Shown in pieces: positions 28,282 through 38,200 of a DNA stretch of 41,525 nucleotides; within the stretch, counting starts at the first letter, position 1; every line of letters starts with the position of its first letter. Origin of the DNA: Lentisphaerota bacterium (GTDB lineage: Bacteria > Verrucomicrobiota > Kiritimatiellia > PWTM01). Where the stretch lies: contig VGWF01000026.1 of NCBI GenBank assembly GCA_016873715.1, forward strand, positions 1 through 41,525, in the 5' to 3' direction. The position numbers and the translations under genes are program-made. The notes below the pieces were generated by a model. It saw only the letters and a list, made by a program, of their open reading frames with translations. It did not search any database and had not been told where the DNA came from.

Positions 28282-31200
28282 TGCCGACGCCCGCCATCGA
28301 ACGCGGTCTCAAGCGCGGCGCCGTCGCCTGGATGGCGAACAATCCCGTCACGGCGAACCTGCTGATGTTCTCCCTGCTGATCGGGGGGCTGATCAGCTTC
28401 CTGAACATCAAGCAGGAGGTCTTCCCGGACTTCGAGCTGGACGCCGTCAACATCTCGGTCGTCTACCCGGGCGCCAGCCCCGAGGAGGTGGAGCGCGGCA
28501 TCGTCCTGGCCGTCGAGGAGGCGGTGCGCGGCGTCGAGGGCGTCGAGAAGGTGACCTCGACCTCGCGCGAGGGCAGGGGCATGGTCGTCTGCGAGCTGCT
28601 GCTCGGCGCCGACCGGCAGAAGGCCTACCAAGACATCCAGCAGGAGGTCGCGCGCATCACGACGTTCCCCGAGGACGCCGAGGAGGTCGAGGTGTCGCTG
28701 GCGACCCGCCGCCGCGAGGTGCTGCAGATCGCGCTGTACGGCGACGAGAGCGAGCGCACGCTGCGGACGCTCGCCGAGCAGGTCCGCGACGAGCTGCTCC
28801 AGAACGAGGACGTGACGCAGGTGGACCTCACCGGCGTGCGCGATCCCGAGATCTCGGTGTCGATCCCGCAGGACACGCTGAGGGCGTACGGCCTGACGGT
28901 GGTCGACGTCGCCCGCATCATCGACGCCGCCAGCGTCGAACTGCCCGCCGGCGGCGTGAAGACGCGGGGCGGCGAGATCCTGCTGCGCGTCCGCGACCGC
29001 CGCGACTGGGGCGAGCAGTTCGCGAGGATCCCCGTCCTGAAGACGGCCGGAGGCCGCCAGGTGCTCCTCGGCGAGATCGCCGCCGTCGAGGACGGCTTCG
29101 AGGACGTCGACCGCTACGCAACCTACGAGGGCCGGCGCGCCGTCATGATCGAGATCTACCGCGTCGGCAACCAGACCCCGATGCAGGTCGCCGACGCCGC
29201 CCGCCGGACCCTCGCCGACCTCAACGCGAAGCTGCCCCCCGGCGTCAAGCTGGAGGTGCTGCGCGACTGGTCCGACATGTACCGCCAGCGCGCCGAGTTG
29301 CTCACGAAGAACGGGCTCCTCGGCCTGACGCTGGTCCTCGCCCTGCTGGGGCTGTTCCTCGATGCCCGCCTGGCCTTCTGGGTGGCGATGGGCATCCCGG
29401 TGTCCTTCCTGGGCGGGCTGCTCCTGATGCCGCTCTTCGGCGCGACGATCAACATGATCAGCATGTTCGCGTTCCTGATCGCCCTGGGCATCGTCGTCGA
29501 CGACGCGATCGTCGTCGGCGAGAACGTCTACGAGTACCACCAGCGCGGCTACCCGTTCCTCAAGGCGGCGATCGTCGGGACGCGCGAGGTCTCGATGCCG
29601 GTCGTGTTCAGCGTGCTGACGAACATCGTCGCCTTCGTCCCGCTGTTCTTCATCCCGGGCCTGATCGGCAAGATCTGGGGCGTGATCCCGATCGTCGTGA
29701 TCTCCGTCTTCAGCATCTCGCTGCTCGAGTCGCAGTACATCCTCCCGGCGCACCTCGGCCACGGCGGCGACCGCAGGCGGACGCGGATCGGCCGGTGGTT
29801 CCACGAGCGGCAGCAGCGCTTCAGCGTCGGGTTCATGCGCCGCGTGCACGAGGTCTACGGTCCGGTCCTCGACTGGGTCCTCTCGCACCGCTACATCACG
29901 ACGGCCCTCGGGGCCGCGATCCTCGTCGTGACGATCGGCTACGTGAGGAGCGGCCGGCTCGGCATGGTGCCGATGCCGCGCGTCGACGCCGACTACTCGG
30001 TCGTGACCGCCGCGCTTCCCTTCGGAAGCTCGGTGCGCGCGACCGAGCGGGTGCGCGACGCGCTGGAGGCCGCCGCGCGGGATCTCGGGCGGGAGATCCA
30101 GGAGAAGGACCCGCGCGGCCGGCGGGAGGTCACGGGGATCTACTCGGAGATCGGCGAGGAGTTCCGCGACGTGTCCGGCGGGCACGTCGTCGAGGTGCGC
30201 GCCTACCTGGCCGACGCGGACCACCGCCCCGTCAACACGAAGGAGTTCACCGAACGCTGGCGGGCCCGCGTCGGGGCGCTGGCCGGCGTCGACGCGATGC
30301 AGTACGAATCCGACCGCGGCGGCCCGGGCTCCGGCGTGTCGCTCTCGATCCAGTTGAGCCATGCCGACACCCGGCAGCTGGAGAAGGCCGCCGCGGAAAC
30401 CGCCGCCTGGCTCCGCGAGTTCCCCGGCGTCTCCGACATCGACATGGGCTACACGCCCGGCAAGGCGCAGTTCGACTTCACGATCCTGCCGGCCGGCCTG
30501 AGCCTGGGGCTGACGTCGGAGGAGATCGCCCGCCAACTCCGCGGCGCGTTCTACGGGGCCGAGGCCCTGCGCCAGCAGCGCGGCCGCAACGAGGTCAAGG
30601 TGCGCGTCCGCCTTCCCCTGGAGGAGCGCGGGAGCGAGCAGGACATCGGCAACCTGCTGATCCGCGCGCCGACCGGGGCCTACGTGCCGCTCTTCGAGGT
30701 CGCCCGGCCGGAGCGCGGGCGGTCCTACACGACGATCCAGCGGCGCGACGGCCGGCGCGTCTTCACCGTGACCGCCAACGTGACCCCCGTGGACGCGAGC
30801 GAGGCCATGCTCGCAACCTACCTCGGGATGAAGTTCCCCGAACTGCGCGACCGGTACCCCGGCCTCGGCTACGGCTTCGCCGGGCAGCAGGAGGACCTGC
30901 GCAAGGGGATGAAGGCGATGCGCATCGGGTTCCTGGCGGCCATCCTCATGGTCTACCTGCTCCTCGCGATTCCGTTCCGCAGCTACACGCAGCCGCTGAT
31001 CATCATGGTGAGCATTCCGTTCGGCATCGTCGGCGCGGTGGCCGGCCACGTGCTGATGGACTTCTCGATGAGCATGATCAGCGTGATGGGCATCATCGCG
31101 CTCGCCGGCGTCGTCGTGAACGACAGCCTTGTGCTGATCGAGTATGCCAACGCCCGGCGGAAGGAGGGGCTCAACGCCCACGATGCGATGCTCAACGCCG

Positions 31201-31442
31201 GGGTGCGCCGCTTCCGGCCGATCATGCTGACGACGCTGACGACGTTCTTCGGCCTGGCCCCGATGATCTTCGAGCAGAGCCGCCAGGCGCGCTTCATGAT
31301 CCCGATGGCGCTGTCGCTCGGCTACGGACTGCTCTTCGCCACCGTCATCACGCTGGCGATGACCCCGGCCCTGTACATGATCCTCGAGGACGCCGCCGGC
31401 TTCTTCAAGCGCCTCCGCGGGCAGGAACAGACGTCCGCGTAG
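28281..31442 (+). CDS. RND efflux transporter permease (AcrB/HAE-like)
   Basis: This 1053-residue inner-membrane pump has the RND layout: helix 1, a first large periplasmic domain (VYPGASPEEVE), helices 2-6 with GIVVDDAIVVGENVYE, a second periplasmic domain and helices 8-12. Asp407 and Asp408 match the proton-relay pair of AcrB. The position of the AcrB helix-10 lysine (K940) appears to be Asn947 (VVVNDSLVLIEYAN), as in many environmental RND pumps. Exported substrates are not known. ATG 28281 uses the last base of the upstream TGA. The gene ends ten bases before the convergent PPC-like gene. Confidence 0.93.
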   Translation: MPTPAIERGLKRGAVAWMANNPVTANLLMFSLLIGGLISFLNIKQEVFPDFELDAVNISVVYPGASPEEVERGIVLAVEEAVRGVEGVEKVTSTSREGRGMVVCELLLGADRQKAYQDIQQEVARITTFPEDAEEVEVSLATRRREVLQIALYGDESERTLRTLAEQVRDELLQNEDVTQVDLTGVRDPEISVSIPQDTLRAYGLTVVDVARIIDAASVELPAGGVKTRGGEILLRVRDRRDWGEQFARIPVLKTAGGRQVLLGEIAAVEDGFEDVDRYATYEGRRAVMIEIYRVGNQTPMQVADAARRTLADLNAKLPPGVKLEVLRDWSDMYRQRAELLTKNGLLGLTLVLALLGLFLDARLAFWVAMGIPVSFLGGLLLMPLFGATINMISMFAFLIALGIVVDDAIVVGENVYEYHQRGYPFLKAAIVGTREVSMPVVFSVLTNIVAFVPLFFIPGLIGKIWGVIPIVVISVFSISLLESQYILPAHLGHGGDRRRTRIGRWFHERQQRFSVGFMRRVHEVYGPVLDWVLSHRYITTALGAAILVVTIGYVRSGRLGMVPMPRVDADYSVVTAALPFGSSVRATERVRDALEAAARDLGREIQEKDPRGRREVTGIYSEIGEEFRDVSGGHVVEVRAYLADADHRPVNTKEFTERWRARVGALAGVDAMQYESDRGGPGSGVSLSIQLSHADTRQLEKAAAETAAWLREFPGVSDIDMGYTPGKAQFDFTILPAGLSLGLTSEEIARQLRGAFYGAEALRQQRGRNEVKVRVRLPLEERGSEQDIGNLLIRAPTGAYVPLFEVARPERGRSYTTIQRRDGRRVFTVTANVTPVDASEAMLATYLGMKFPELRDRYPGLGYGFAGQQEDLRKGMKAMRIGFLAAILMVYLLLAIPFRSYTQPLIIMVSIPFGIVGAVAGHVLMDFSMSMISVMGIIALAGVVVNDSLVLIEYANARRKEGLNAHDAMLNAGVRRFRPIMLTTLTTFFGLAPMIFEQSRQARFMIPMALSLGYGLLFATVITLAMTPALYMILEDAAGFFKRLRGQEQTSA

Positions 31443-31452
31443 CCCGCCGCGG

Positions 31453-33762
31453 CTACTGGATCAGCCGGGCCTCGACGCTGGCGACCTCGCGGTTGGCGAA
31501 CTCGTCGGTGATGAGCCAGAGCTGGTAGAGGTTCTCGACCTGCCGCAGGTAGCCGTCCACCTCCGACTTCCGCAGCGTGCGCTTCGCGTCCTTCGGCCGG
31601 TCCTCGTCGCGGATCGGCGGGCGGATGCGGTCCGCCGGCGCCTTGTACGCCGGATCGAAGACGAGGGCCGGAAGCGTTTCCGCCGGCAGCAGGTGCCGCC
31701 ACAGGAACGCCTGCATGCGGTCCTCGGCCGGAACGGCGGTGCGGACGATCTCGGCGTCGCCGGCCTTCGCGGTGCCGACGACGGTGAGCTGGACCGGTTT
31801 CTCCGTCTCCTCCAGGGTCGTCTTCACCGCCAGGCCCACGGAATCCTGCTTCGCGCCGAGCGTGGCGCCCGCCGACTCGAACCCCTGCGGAAGGTCCTTG
31901 AAGGCGAGCTGGATCGGCCCCTCGAAGCCGTCCCTGCGGATGGCGTACACGGTCACGGCGGCGGAGCCCTTGGCCTGGATCGAGACGCGCGAGGGGATCG
32001 CGCGCAGCTCGAAGTCCGGGCGCGGCGGGCCGATCCGGAGCCGGTAGGCGAAGTCCCTGCCCGACTGCCGCCGCGTGTCGCCGAGGTGGACGTGGTACTT
32101 CCCGTCGGCCGGGAGCTTCACCATCAGGTAGGAGTCGGCGTGGTCGGTGTTGAGGCCCGAGGCCGCGTCGTAGCGGTCGTCGTTGAGCGCGAGGATCCGG
32201 CCGTCCGCCGCGGTGACCTTGACGAACGAATCCAGCGGGGAGCCGAGCCGGCGGGCGTGGACCTCGGCGACGATCGTCTCGCCGGCCTTGCCGTCGATCT
32301 CGAAGATGTCCCAGTCGCCGGGCCGGTCCGACCGGCCGTTGACGATGACCGGAAGCGTGACCTTCTGCGCCGTGGCGGGCTCGTCGTTGGACTCCTGGTC
32401 CAGGCACTCGGGCAGCGTGTCCAGCATGAACGGGACCTGGTTGGAGACGCGCTTCCCGTCCGTCGCCGCCAGCAGGTGCCGCCCCGGTTTGGCCTCGGCG
32501 GGCGGGGGCGCGATGGTCGCCTTGTCCAGGTTCCACCCGGTCATCTCGATCTTCGCCGGTTCGCCCGCGCGACCGCCGAGCGGGAAGATGCCGGTCACGT
32601 AGGGCAGTTCGCCGACGGTGATGCGGTAGACGAAGCTCTCGCGGCCGCGGAAGAGCGCCTCGTGGATCGTCAGCAGGTACTCGCCGTCCTCCGGCACCTC
32701 GAAGAAGATCACGGGGTCGGGGTTCGAGCGGAAGTCGTCGCCGTAGGCCAGCTCGTTCCCGTTCGCGTCGCGGATCCGGAGGACGGCCTGGAGCCAGCCG
32801 GGGACGCCGTCGGGCACGTAGGGGACGAGTTCGCGGGCCCGGGCGCTGACGAGCAGCCGCTGGCCCTTGGTCGCCTCGAAGCGGTAGCGGTTGATCTCCC
32901 CCGCGGCGATCTGCCCGTTCATCGTGCACGGCACGGCGACGCGCACCTCCTCCTCCGCCGCCGGGCGCTTGCGCTGGGCGAGGTGCTCCTTGCCGAGGAC
33001 CGGGAGCTGCATCGTCTTCATGGGCTTGCGCGCGACCTCGGGCACCTGGTCGACGTAGAAGGGCAGCGGGTTGGAGACGCCGCGCTTCGTGACCACCCGG
33101 ATCTCGCGCCGGCCCGGCTTCGCGTCGGGGGCGATCGTGATCTCGGCGAACACGAGCTCGGTCTGCGAGCGGACGGCGGGATCGCGCTGGTCCTCCGCGA
33201 ACCTCCGCTGGATCATGTCGATCATCTTCTGCTTGGCCGCCTCCCGCTCGACGGCCTCCGGCGACGCGTTCGTCGCGGCCGGCGCGCCCGCGCCCGCGTC
33301 CTTCGGCTTCTCCAGCTTCGCGTGGCACTTGCTGCAGACGTCCGCCTCGAGCGGGTTGGCAGTTCCGCACACCGTGCAGACCAGGGCGGGCACCGCGTTG
33401 GGCCCGGCGTCCGGCCCGATGGGGGCGGGGAGTTCGATCGCCGCCATGCGGGCGACGATGGAGTCGTTGACCGTCGTCTCCTTCCTCCGCAGCTCGTTCA
33501 ACTGCTGGTTGAGGAGCCCCATCTCCTGGTTGTCGAAGACCCGGTAGTACTCGACCAGCCGCGCGGTGACCCCTTCGCCGGTCACGATCACGTCGGAGGC
33601 GTTGGCCAGGCCCTGCCCGCCGAGGCGGATGGGGAAGGTGGTGTCCTGCTGGCCGCCGGCGGGATAGGTGAACCCGATGTACTGGTTCTGCCCGCGGGCG
33701 GCCAGGGCGGCCGCCACAAGGATCGCCAACCCCAGGGACGGAAGGGCGTGGAGTCTGCGCAT
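31453..33762 (-). CDS. Exported protein with PPC (pre-peptidase C-terminal)-like domains
   Basis: This 769-residue protein has a Sec signal peptide (about 1-24) and an N-terminal IPT/TIG-like segment (GFTYPAGGQQDTTFPIRLGG). Later segments match PPC-type beta domains found in PVC proteins: NGQIAAGEINRYRFEATKGQRL near 285, GDWDIFEIDGKAGETIVAEV near 480, and HADSYLMVKLPADGKYHVHLGD near 550. A four-cysteine zinc ribbon (Cys129, Cys132, Cys143, Cys146) and a flanking charged helix sit in the N-terminal third, which is unusual for an exported protein. GGAGAGG lies before ATG 33762. It is the last gene of a three-gene unit with DUF1501 and PSCyt2/PSD1 proteins; the role is unknown, perhaps ligand or matrix binding. 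Confidence 0.8.
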   Translation of the reverse strand: MRRLHALPSLGLAILVAAALAARGQNQYIGFTYPAGGQQDTTFPIRLGGQGLANASDVIVTGEGVTARLVEYYRVFDNQEMGLLNQQLNELRRKETTVNDSIVARMAAIELPAPIGPDAGPNAVPALVCTVCGTANPLEADVCSKCHAKLEKPKDAGAGAPAATNASPEAVEREAAKQKMIDMIQRRFAEDQRDPAVRSQTELVFAEITIAPDAKPGRREIRVVTKRGVSNPLPFYVDQVPEVARKPMKTMQLPVLGKEHLAQRKRPAAEEEVRVAVPCTMNGQIAAGEINRYRFEATKGQRLLVSARARELVPYVPDGVPGWLQAVLRIRDANGNELAYGDDFRSNPDPVIFFEVPEDGEYLLTIHEALFRGRESFVYRITVGELPYVTGIFPLGGRAGEPAKIEMTGWNLDKATIAPPPAEAKPGRHLLAATDGKRVSNQVPFMLDTLPECLDQESNDEPATAQKVTLPVIVNGRSDRPGDWDIFEIDGKAGETIVAEVHARRLGSPLDSFVKVTAADGRILALNDDRYDAASGLNTDHADSYLMVKLPADGKYHVHLGDTRRQSGRDFAYRLRIGPPRPDFELRAIPSRVSIQAKGSAAVTVYAIRRDGFEGPIQLAFKDLPQGFESAGATLGAKQDSVGLAVKTTLEETEKPVQLTVVGTAKAGDAEIVRTAVPAEDRMQAFLWRHLLPAETLPALVFDPAYKAPADRIRPPIRDEDRPKDAKRTLRKSEVDGYLRQVENLYQLWLITDEFANREVASVEARLIQ

Positions 33763-33787
33763 GGACCTCTCCGTTTCGCGGCGCCGG

Positions 33788-35191
33788 CTACAGGATCTCC
33801 TCCAGCATCCCGGCGGACTTCATCCCCTCGCGCTCGGTGTCCAGCACGTAGGCGTCGAGCCCCCACGGATGAGGCAGCTTGGCCGAGGCGTCGATGCCGG
33901 CCAGCAGGTACATGCTGCCCAGCAGGTCGGCCGGGTAGACGGGCCGGGTCCCGACCTTCTCGCCCTTCTCGTCCGAGGCGCCGACGACGCGGCCGCCCTT
34001 GAAGCCGCCGCCCGCGACGAGCACGGTGAAGACATCGCCGTGGTGGTGGCGCCCGCCGTTCCACGGCGGCTCCCAGGAGATCCTGGGCGTCCGGCCGAAC
34101 TCGCCGGTGCACCACACGAGGGTGGAGTCCAGCAGGCCGCGCTCGCCGAGGTCGGCGAGCAGCGTGGCGAGGCCCTGGTCGAGCATCGGGCACTGCGACC
34201 GCATGGTGGCGAAGTGGCCACCGTGCGTATCCCAGCCGCCGGGGAAGCTGATCGTGATGTAGGGCACGCCCGCCTCGACCAGCCGGCGCGCCGCGAGGCA
34301 CTCCTGCCCGAAGGTGTTCCGGCCGTACCGGTCGCGGAGCGCGCTGGACTCGTTGTCCAGGTTGAAGACCTCCCTGCCGCTGCCGAGGATCAGGCCGTAG
34401 GCCCGCTGCTTGGCCTCCTCGGCGCCGGCGATCTCCGGCGTGTCCGAGAGGCCGTAGCCGAGCATGTTGACCTTGTCGACAAGGTCGCGGCGGGCGCGCT
34501 GGCGGCCGTCGTCGATGCCGCGGTTGATGATGCCCTCGACCTCGAAGCGGGCCGCGTTGGGATCGCCCCCGGTGGCGAAGGGCTTGTAGGCCGGGCCGAG
34601 GAAGCCCTCCTCGGAGAAGCGGCCGGCGGCCTGGAGCATCACGACGTAGGGCGGAATCAGCCCCTTGTACTGCTCGCGGCGGAAGTAGGTGAAGATCGCG
34701 CCGACGCTCGGGTACGCGAGCCGTCCGCCCGGCAGGTGGCCGGTCTGCATCAGGTAGGCGGCCGTCTCGTGGCCGTTGTTCCCGTGGGTCATGCTGCGGA
34801 TCAGGGAGTACTTGTCGGCCTGCTGCGCCAGCTTCGGGAACAGGTAGCCGAGCTTGACGGTGTCGACGTTCGACGGGATGAACCGGTTGTCGAAATCGCC
34901 GAGGTACTCGTAGCCGGTGCCGGGCTTCGGGTCCCACGCATCGTTGTGCGACATGCCGCCCCAAAGGAAGATCTGGATGACGGACTTGGTCTGCCCCTTC
35001 TTCGCCTTGGCCCGGGCGGCGTCGTCCCGCACGGCCTTCTCGTCGGCCGGTTTCGGCGCCGGGGCGTCGGCGCGGGCCGGAACCGCGTTCGGCCCCAGGG
35101 CCCCGGCCGCGAACACGCCGGCGGCGCCCAGGGTTCCGCGCCGCAGGGCCTCGCGCCGGGTGATGGAGGAGTGACGATGGCTCGTGCTCAT
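33788..35191 (-). CDS. DUF1501 family protein, Tat-exported
   Basis: This 467-residue protein starts with a twin-arginine signal (TRREALRRG then GAAGVFAAGALGP). The rest matches DUF1501, a group related to the alkaline phosphatase/sulfatase fold: FLWGGMSHNDAWDPKP, MTHGNNGHETAAYLMQTG, GGWDTHGGHF and WCTGEFGRTP in order. Histidines and aspartates in these motifs may bind metal. DUF1501 genes are nearly always next to PSCyt2/PSD1 genes in Planctomycetota and relatives, as here (82 bases downstream of it). The biochemical role is not established. A GAGAGG sequence precedes ATG 35191. Confidence 0.9.
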   Translation of the reverse strand: MSTSHRHSSITRREALRRGTLGAAGVFAAGALGPNAVPARADAPAPKPADEKAVRDDAARAKAKKGQTKSVIQIFLWGGMSHNDAWDPKPGTGYEYLGDFDNRFIPSNVDTVKLGYLFPKLAQQADKYSLIRSMTHGNNGHETAAYLMQTGHLPGGRLAYPSVGAIFTYFRREQYKGLIPPYVVMLQAAGRFSEEGFLGPAYKPFATGGDPNAARFEVEGIINRGIDDGRQRARRDLVDKVNMLGYGLSDTPEIAGAEEAKQRAYGLILGSGREVFNLDNESSALRDRYGRNTFGQECLAARRLVEAGVPYITISFPGGWDTHGGHFATMRSQCPMLDQGLATLLADLGERGLLDSTLVWCTGEFGRTPRISWEPPWNGGRHHHGDVFTVLVAGGGFKGGRVVGASDEKGEKVGTRPVYPADLLGSMYLLAGIDASAKLPHPWGLDAYVLDTEREGMKSAGMLEEIL

Positions 35192-35273
35192 GGCTGCCTC
35201 TCTTTCCGCTTCCGCTTCGATGGCTGTCTCCGGATCCGCCGTTTCGCGTCGTATCGTTTGTTTCGGATTGCGT

Positions 35274-38200
35274 TCAATGCCTCAGGAGGAACTCGGGGCT
35301 GTTGATCAGGGCCCAGGACAGGTCGATCCACACGTCCCGACCCTTCGTCGCCCCGCCCGCCGCGTACTCCTCGGCGGCCCGGATGTCGGCCTCCGTCGGG
35401 AACCGCGAGAGGATGGTCAGGTAGAGCCGCTCCGCGATCTCGGCCGGCTTGCCGCCGGAGGAGCAGATCGCGCCGAGCGTCGGGCCGTTCTGGAGCTTGC
35501 CCTGGATCGCGGCCGAGTTGAGCATGTAGAGCCACTGCGTCGAGGCCATCTCGTTGATGCGCTCGGCCTCCATCCCCGTCGCGCGGGCGGACCGCCCGAA
35601 CAGCGTGAGGAACGGGCTGGTGACGCTGCCGTCGGCCAGCCCGACCGCGGACATCTCCTTCGGGATGTAGGTGAACGGCTCGGGGACCGCGCTGGTGTAG
35701 AGGTCCGAGCTGCCGGTGATCTGGTTGACCGCGTCGATCAGCACCTCGGCCTCGACGCGCCGCATGAGGTAGTTCGCGAAGTTCGCCCGGGCCTCCGGCT
35801 TCGCGTCGCGCATGATCGACGAGAACTGGTAGGTGGTCGACGTCAGGATCATCCGCTTCAGCCGCTTGAGGTCGTAGCCGCCCGCGACCAGTTCCTGCTC
35901 CAGGCAGGCGAGGAGTTCGGGGTTGGCCGGCGGGTTGCCGTCCCGGATGTCGTCCGGTTCGTGGACGATGCCGCGGCCCATCACCCACGCCCAGGTGCGG
36001 TTGACGACGGCCTTCGTGAACCAGGGGTTCTCGGGCCGGATCAGCCAGTCGGCGAAGGCCTCGCGCGGGTCGCGGTTCGGCGGGACCGTCGTCGCGACGC
36101 CGTCCGGGAAGGCCGCGGCGACCGGCCCGTTCTGCTTGAGGGGCTCGGCGAGCGACGGCGGGATCTGGTTCGTCATCGCGACCGACTTGGCCACCGCGTC
36201 CACGCCCGGCGCGATGCTGCCGGGGACGGCCGTCGAGCGGAGCGGATCCCAGAAGACGATCTCCTCCTTCCACTCGCTGGTCGGCTTGTAGCCGATCTGC
36301 GTGAAGAAGGCCGCCATGCCGGCGCGCCGCTCCGCGGGCCACAGGTGCACCCGCGTGCCCATCATCGTGAGGGCGACGATCGCGGCGATGCCCTCGGGCG
36401 TCTTGTCCTGGATCGCGCGGTAGAAGTTCACCGGGCCGACGCGGAAGTTGCTGCCGCTGGAGGTCAGCAGCTCGCGCGCGAACTGGTCGTAGCGCTTGTT
36501 CCTCGCGACCGACTCCCACACCCAGCGGTGATAGGCTTGCGCGGCGTTCGGCCAGAGCTTGACGGGGAACTCGGCCTTGATGCGGAGCGCGTCGCTCCAC
36601 TTCATCGCCCAGTAGTCGGCGTGCTCCTGGCGGTCGAGGAGCCGGTCGACCAGCGCGGGGCGCTTGTTCGCGTCCGGATCCTGGATGAAGGCGCGCGCGT
36701 CGTCCGCGGAGGGAAGGCGGCCGGTGATGTCGAGGTGGGCGCGGCGGACGAACACCGCGTCGGAGCAGAGCCGCGGCTGGATGCCGACGGCCTGCAGCTT
36801 CGCGAAGACGAGCTCGTCAATCCGGTTCGACGGCTTCGGCGGCTCGGGGCTCTCCATCAGGGCCGGCACGCGCGCACCCGCGATGATCCGGTAGAGGACC
36901 GCCTTCGTCCGGTCGACCGTTCCGCGCCGGTCGTCGGAGACCTGCACCGCCGCCGTGTACGCGGCGCGGGTCCGCTCGGCCTCGGCCTTCAGCGGCACCG
37001 CCGCCGCCTCGGCCGCCTTGGCGGCCTCCTCGTCGGCGACGTGCGACTGCTTGGCGGCGGCGATCCGGTTCTTCAGGCCCTCCAGGCCCTCCTCGGCGGA
37101 CTTCTTCCGCGCCTCGGCGCGGCTCAGTGCCTGTGCCGCGTTGTTCGCCTGCACCGCCGCCTGCTCCAGCGCCTTCGCCTTCGGGTCCAGGGCCGCCTTC
37201 GCGTCGTTCGCCGCCTTGCGCCGCTCCGCGGCCAGCGCCGCGGCCTGCCGGTGGGCGGCATCGAGCGGGAGGACGTCCTTGCCGGAATCCTGCGCCGCCT
37301 GCTGCGCCCACGCGTCGGCGGCCGTACGGCCCTTCGCCCCGGCCAGCGCCTGGTCGGCGGCGTTCTTCTGCGCATCCGCGTCGGCCAGCTTCTGCCCGGC
37401 GGCCGCGGCCTGGGCCTGCGCGGCCTGCTCGCCCTGCTGGGCCTTGGCGAGCGCCGCCTTCGCGTCATCCGCGGTCTTGCGCTTCGCCGCGGCGTCGTCG
37501 GCCGCCTGCTTCTTCTCCGCCTCGGGCTTCGCGGCATCGGCGGCGATCTGCGCGGCCGCGGCCTGGGCGGCCTGCGCGGCCTGCTCGGCCGCCTGGACCG
37601 CGGACGCGGCGGCGGCGGTCTGGGCCTTGAGGTTCGCCAGCGCGTCGTCGGCCGGCTTCTTCGACGCCTGGGCCTCGCCCAGCTTCTGTGCGGCGGCGGT
37701 CGCCGCGGCCTGCGCCTGCTGCTCCGCCTGCTGCGCGGCCGCCAGCGCGGCGGCCGCGTCCGCCGCGGCCTTGCGTTTCGCCGCGGCACCGGCCGCGACC
37801 TGGTTCTTCTCGTCCGCCGTCTTCGCCGCGGCCTGCGCGACCTGCTCGGCGGCCTGCAATGCCGCCGTGCCGGTGGTGATCTGGGTCCGCGTGTTGGCCA
37901 GGGACGCGTCGGCCACCTTCCGCTTCGCCTGCGCCTGCGCGAGCTTCTTCGAGGCGGCATTGGCTTGCGCCAGCGGACCCTGCTGGGCGGCCTGCGCCGC
38001 GGTCAGCGCCGCCTTGGCCTCGCCGGCGGCCTGGCGCTTCGCGGCGGCGGCCGCCGCGGCCTGCTGCTTCTGCGCCTCGGTCCGGCCGGCCCGCTCGGCG
38101 AGCGTGCGGGCGACGGCCTCCGCGGCCTGCGCGGCCTGCTCCGCCGCCTGCGCCGGGCCGTCGAGTGGGGCGGTCTTCGCCTTCGCCGCGGCGAGGGCGT

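Noticed and set aside
35274-36830. Cytochrome c-type PSCyt1 domain expected with PSCyt2/PSD1
   Set aside because: No CxxCH motif was found anywhere in the protein.
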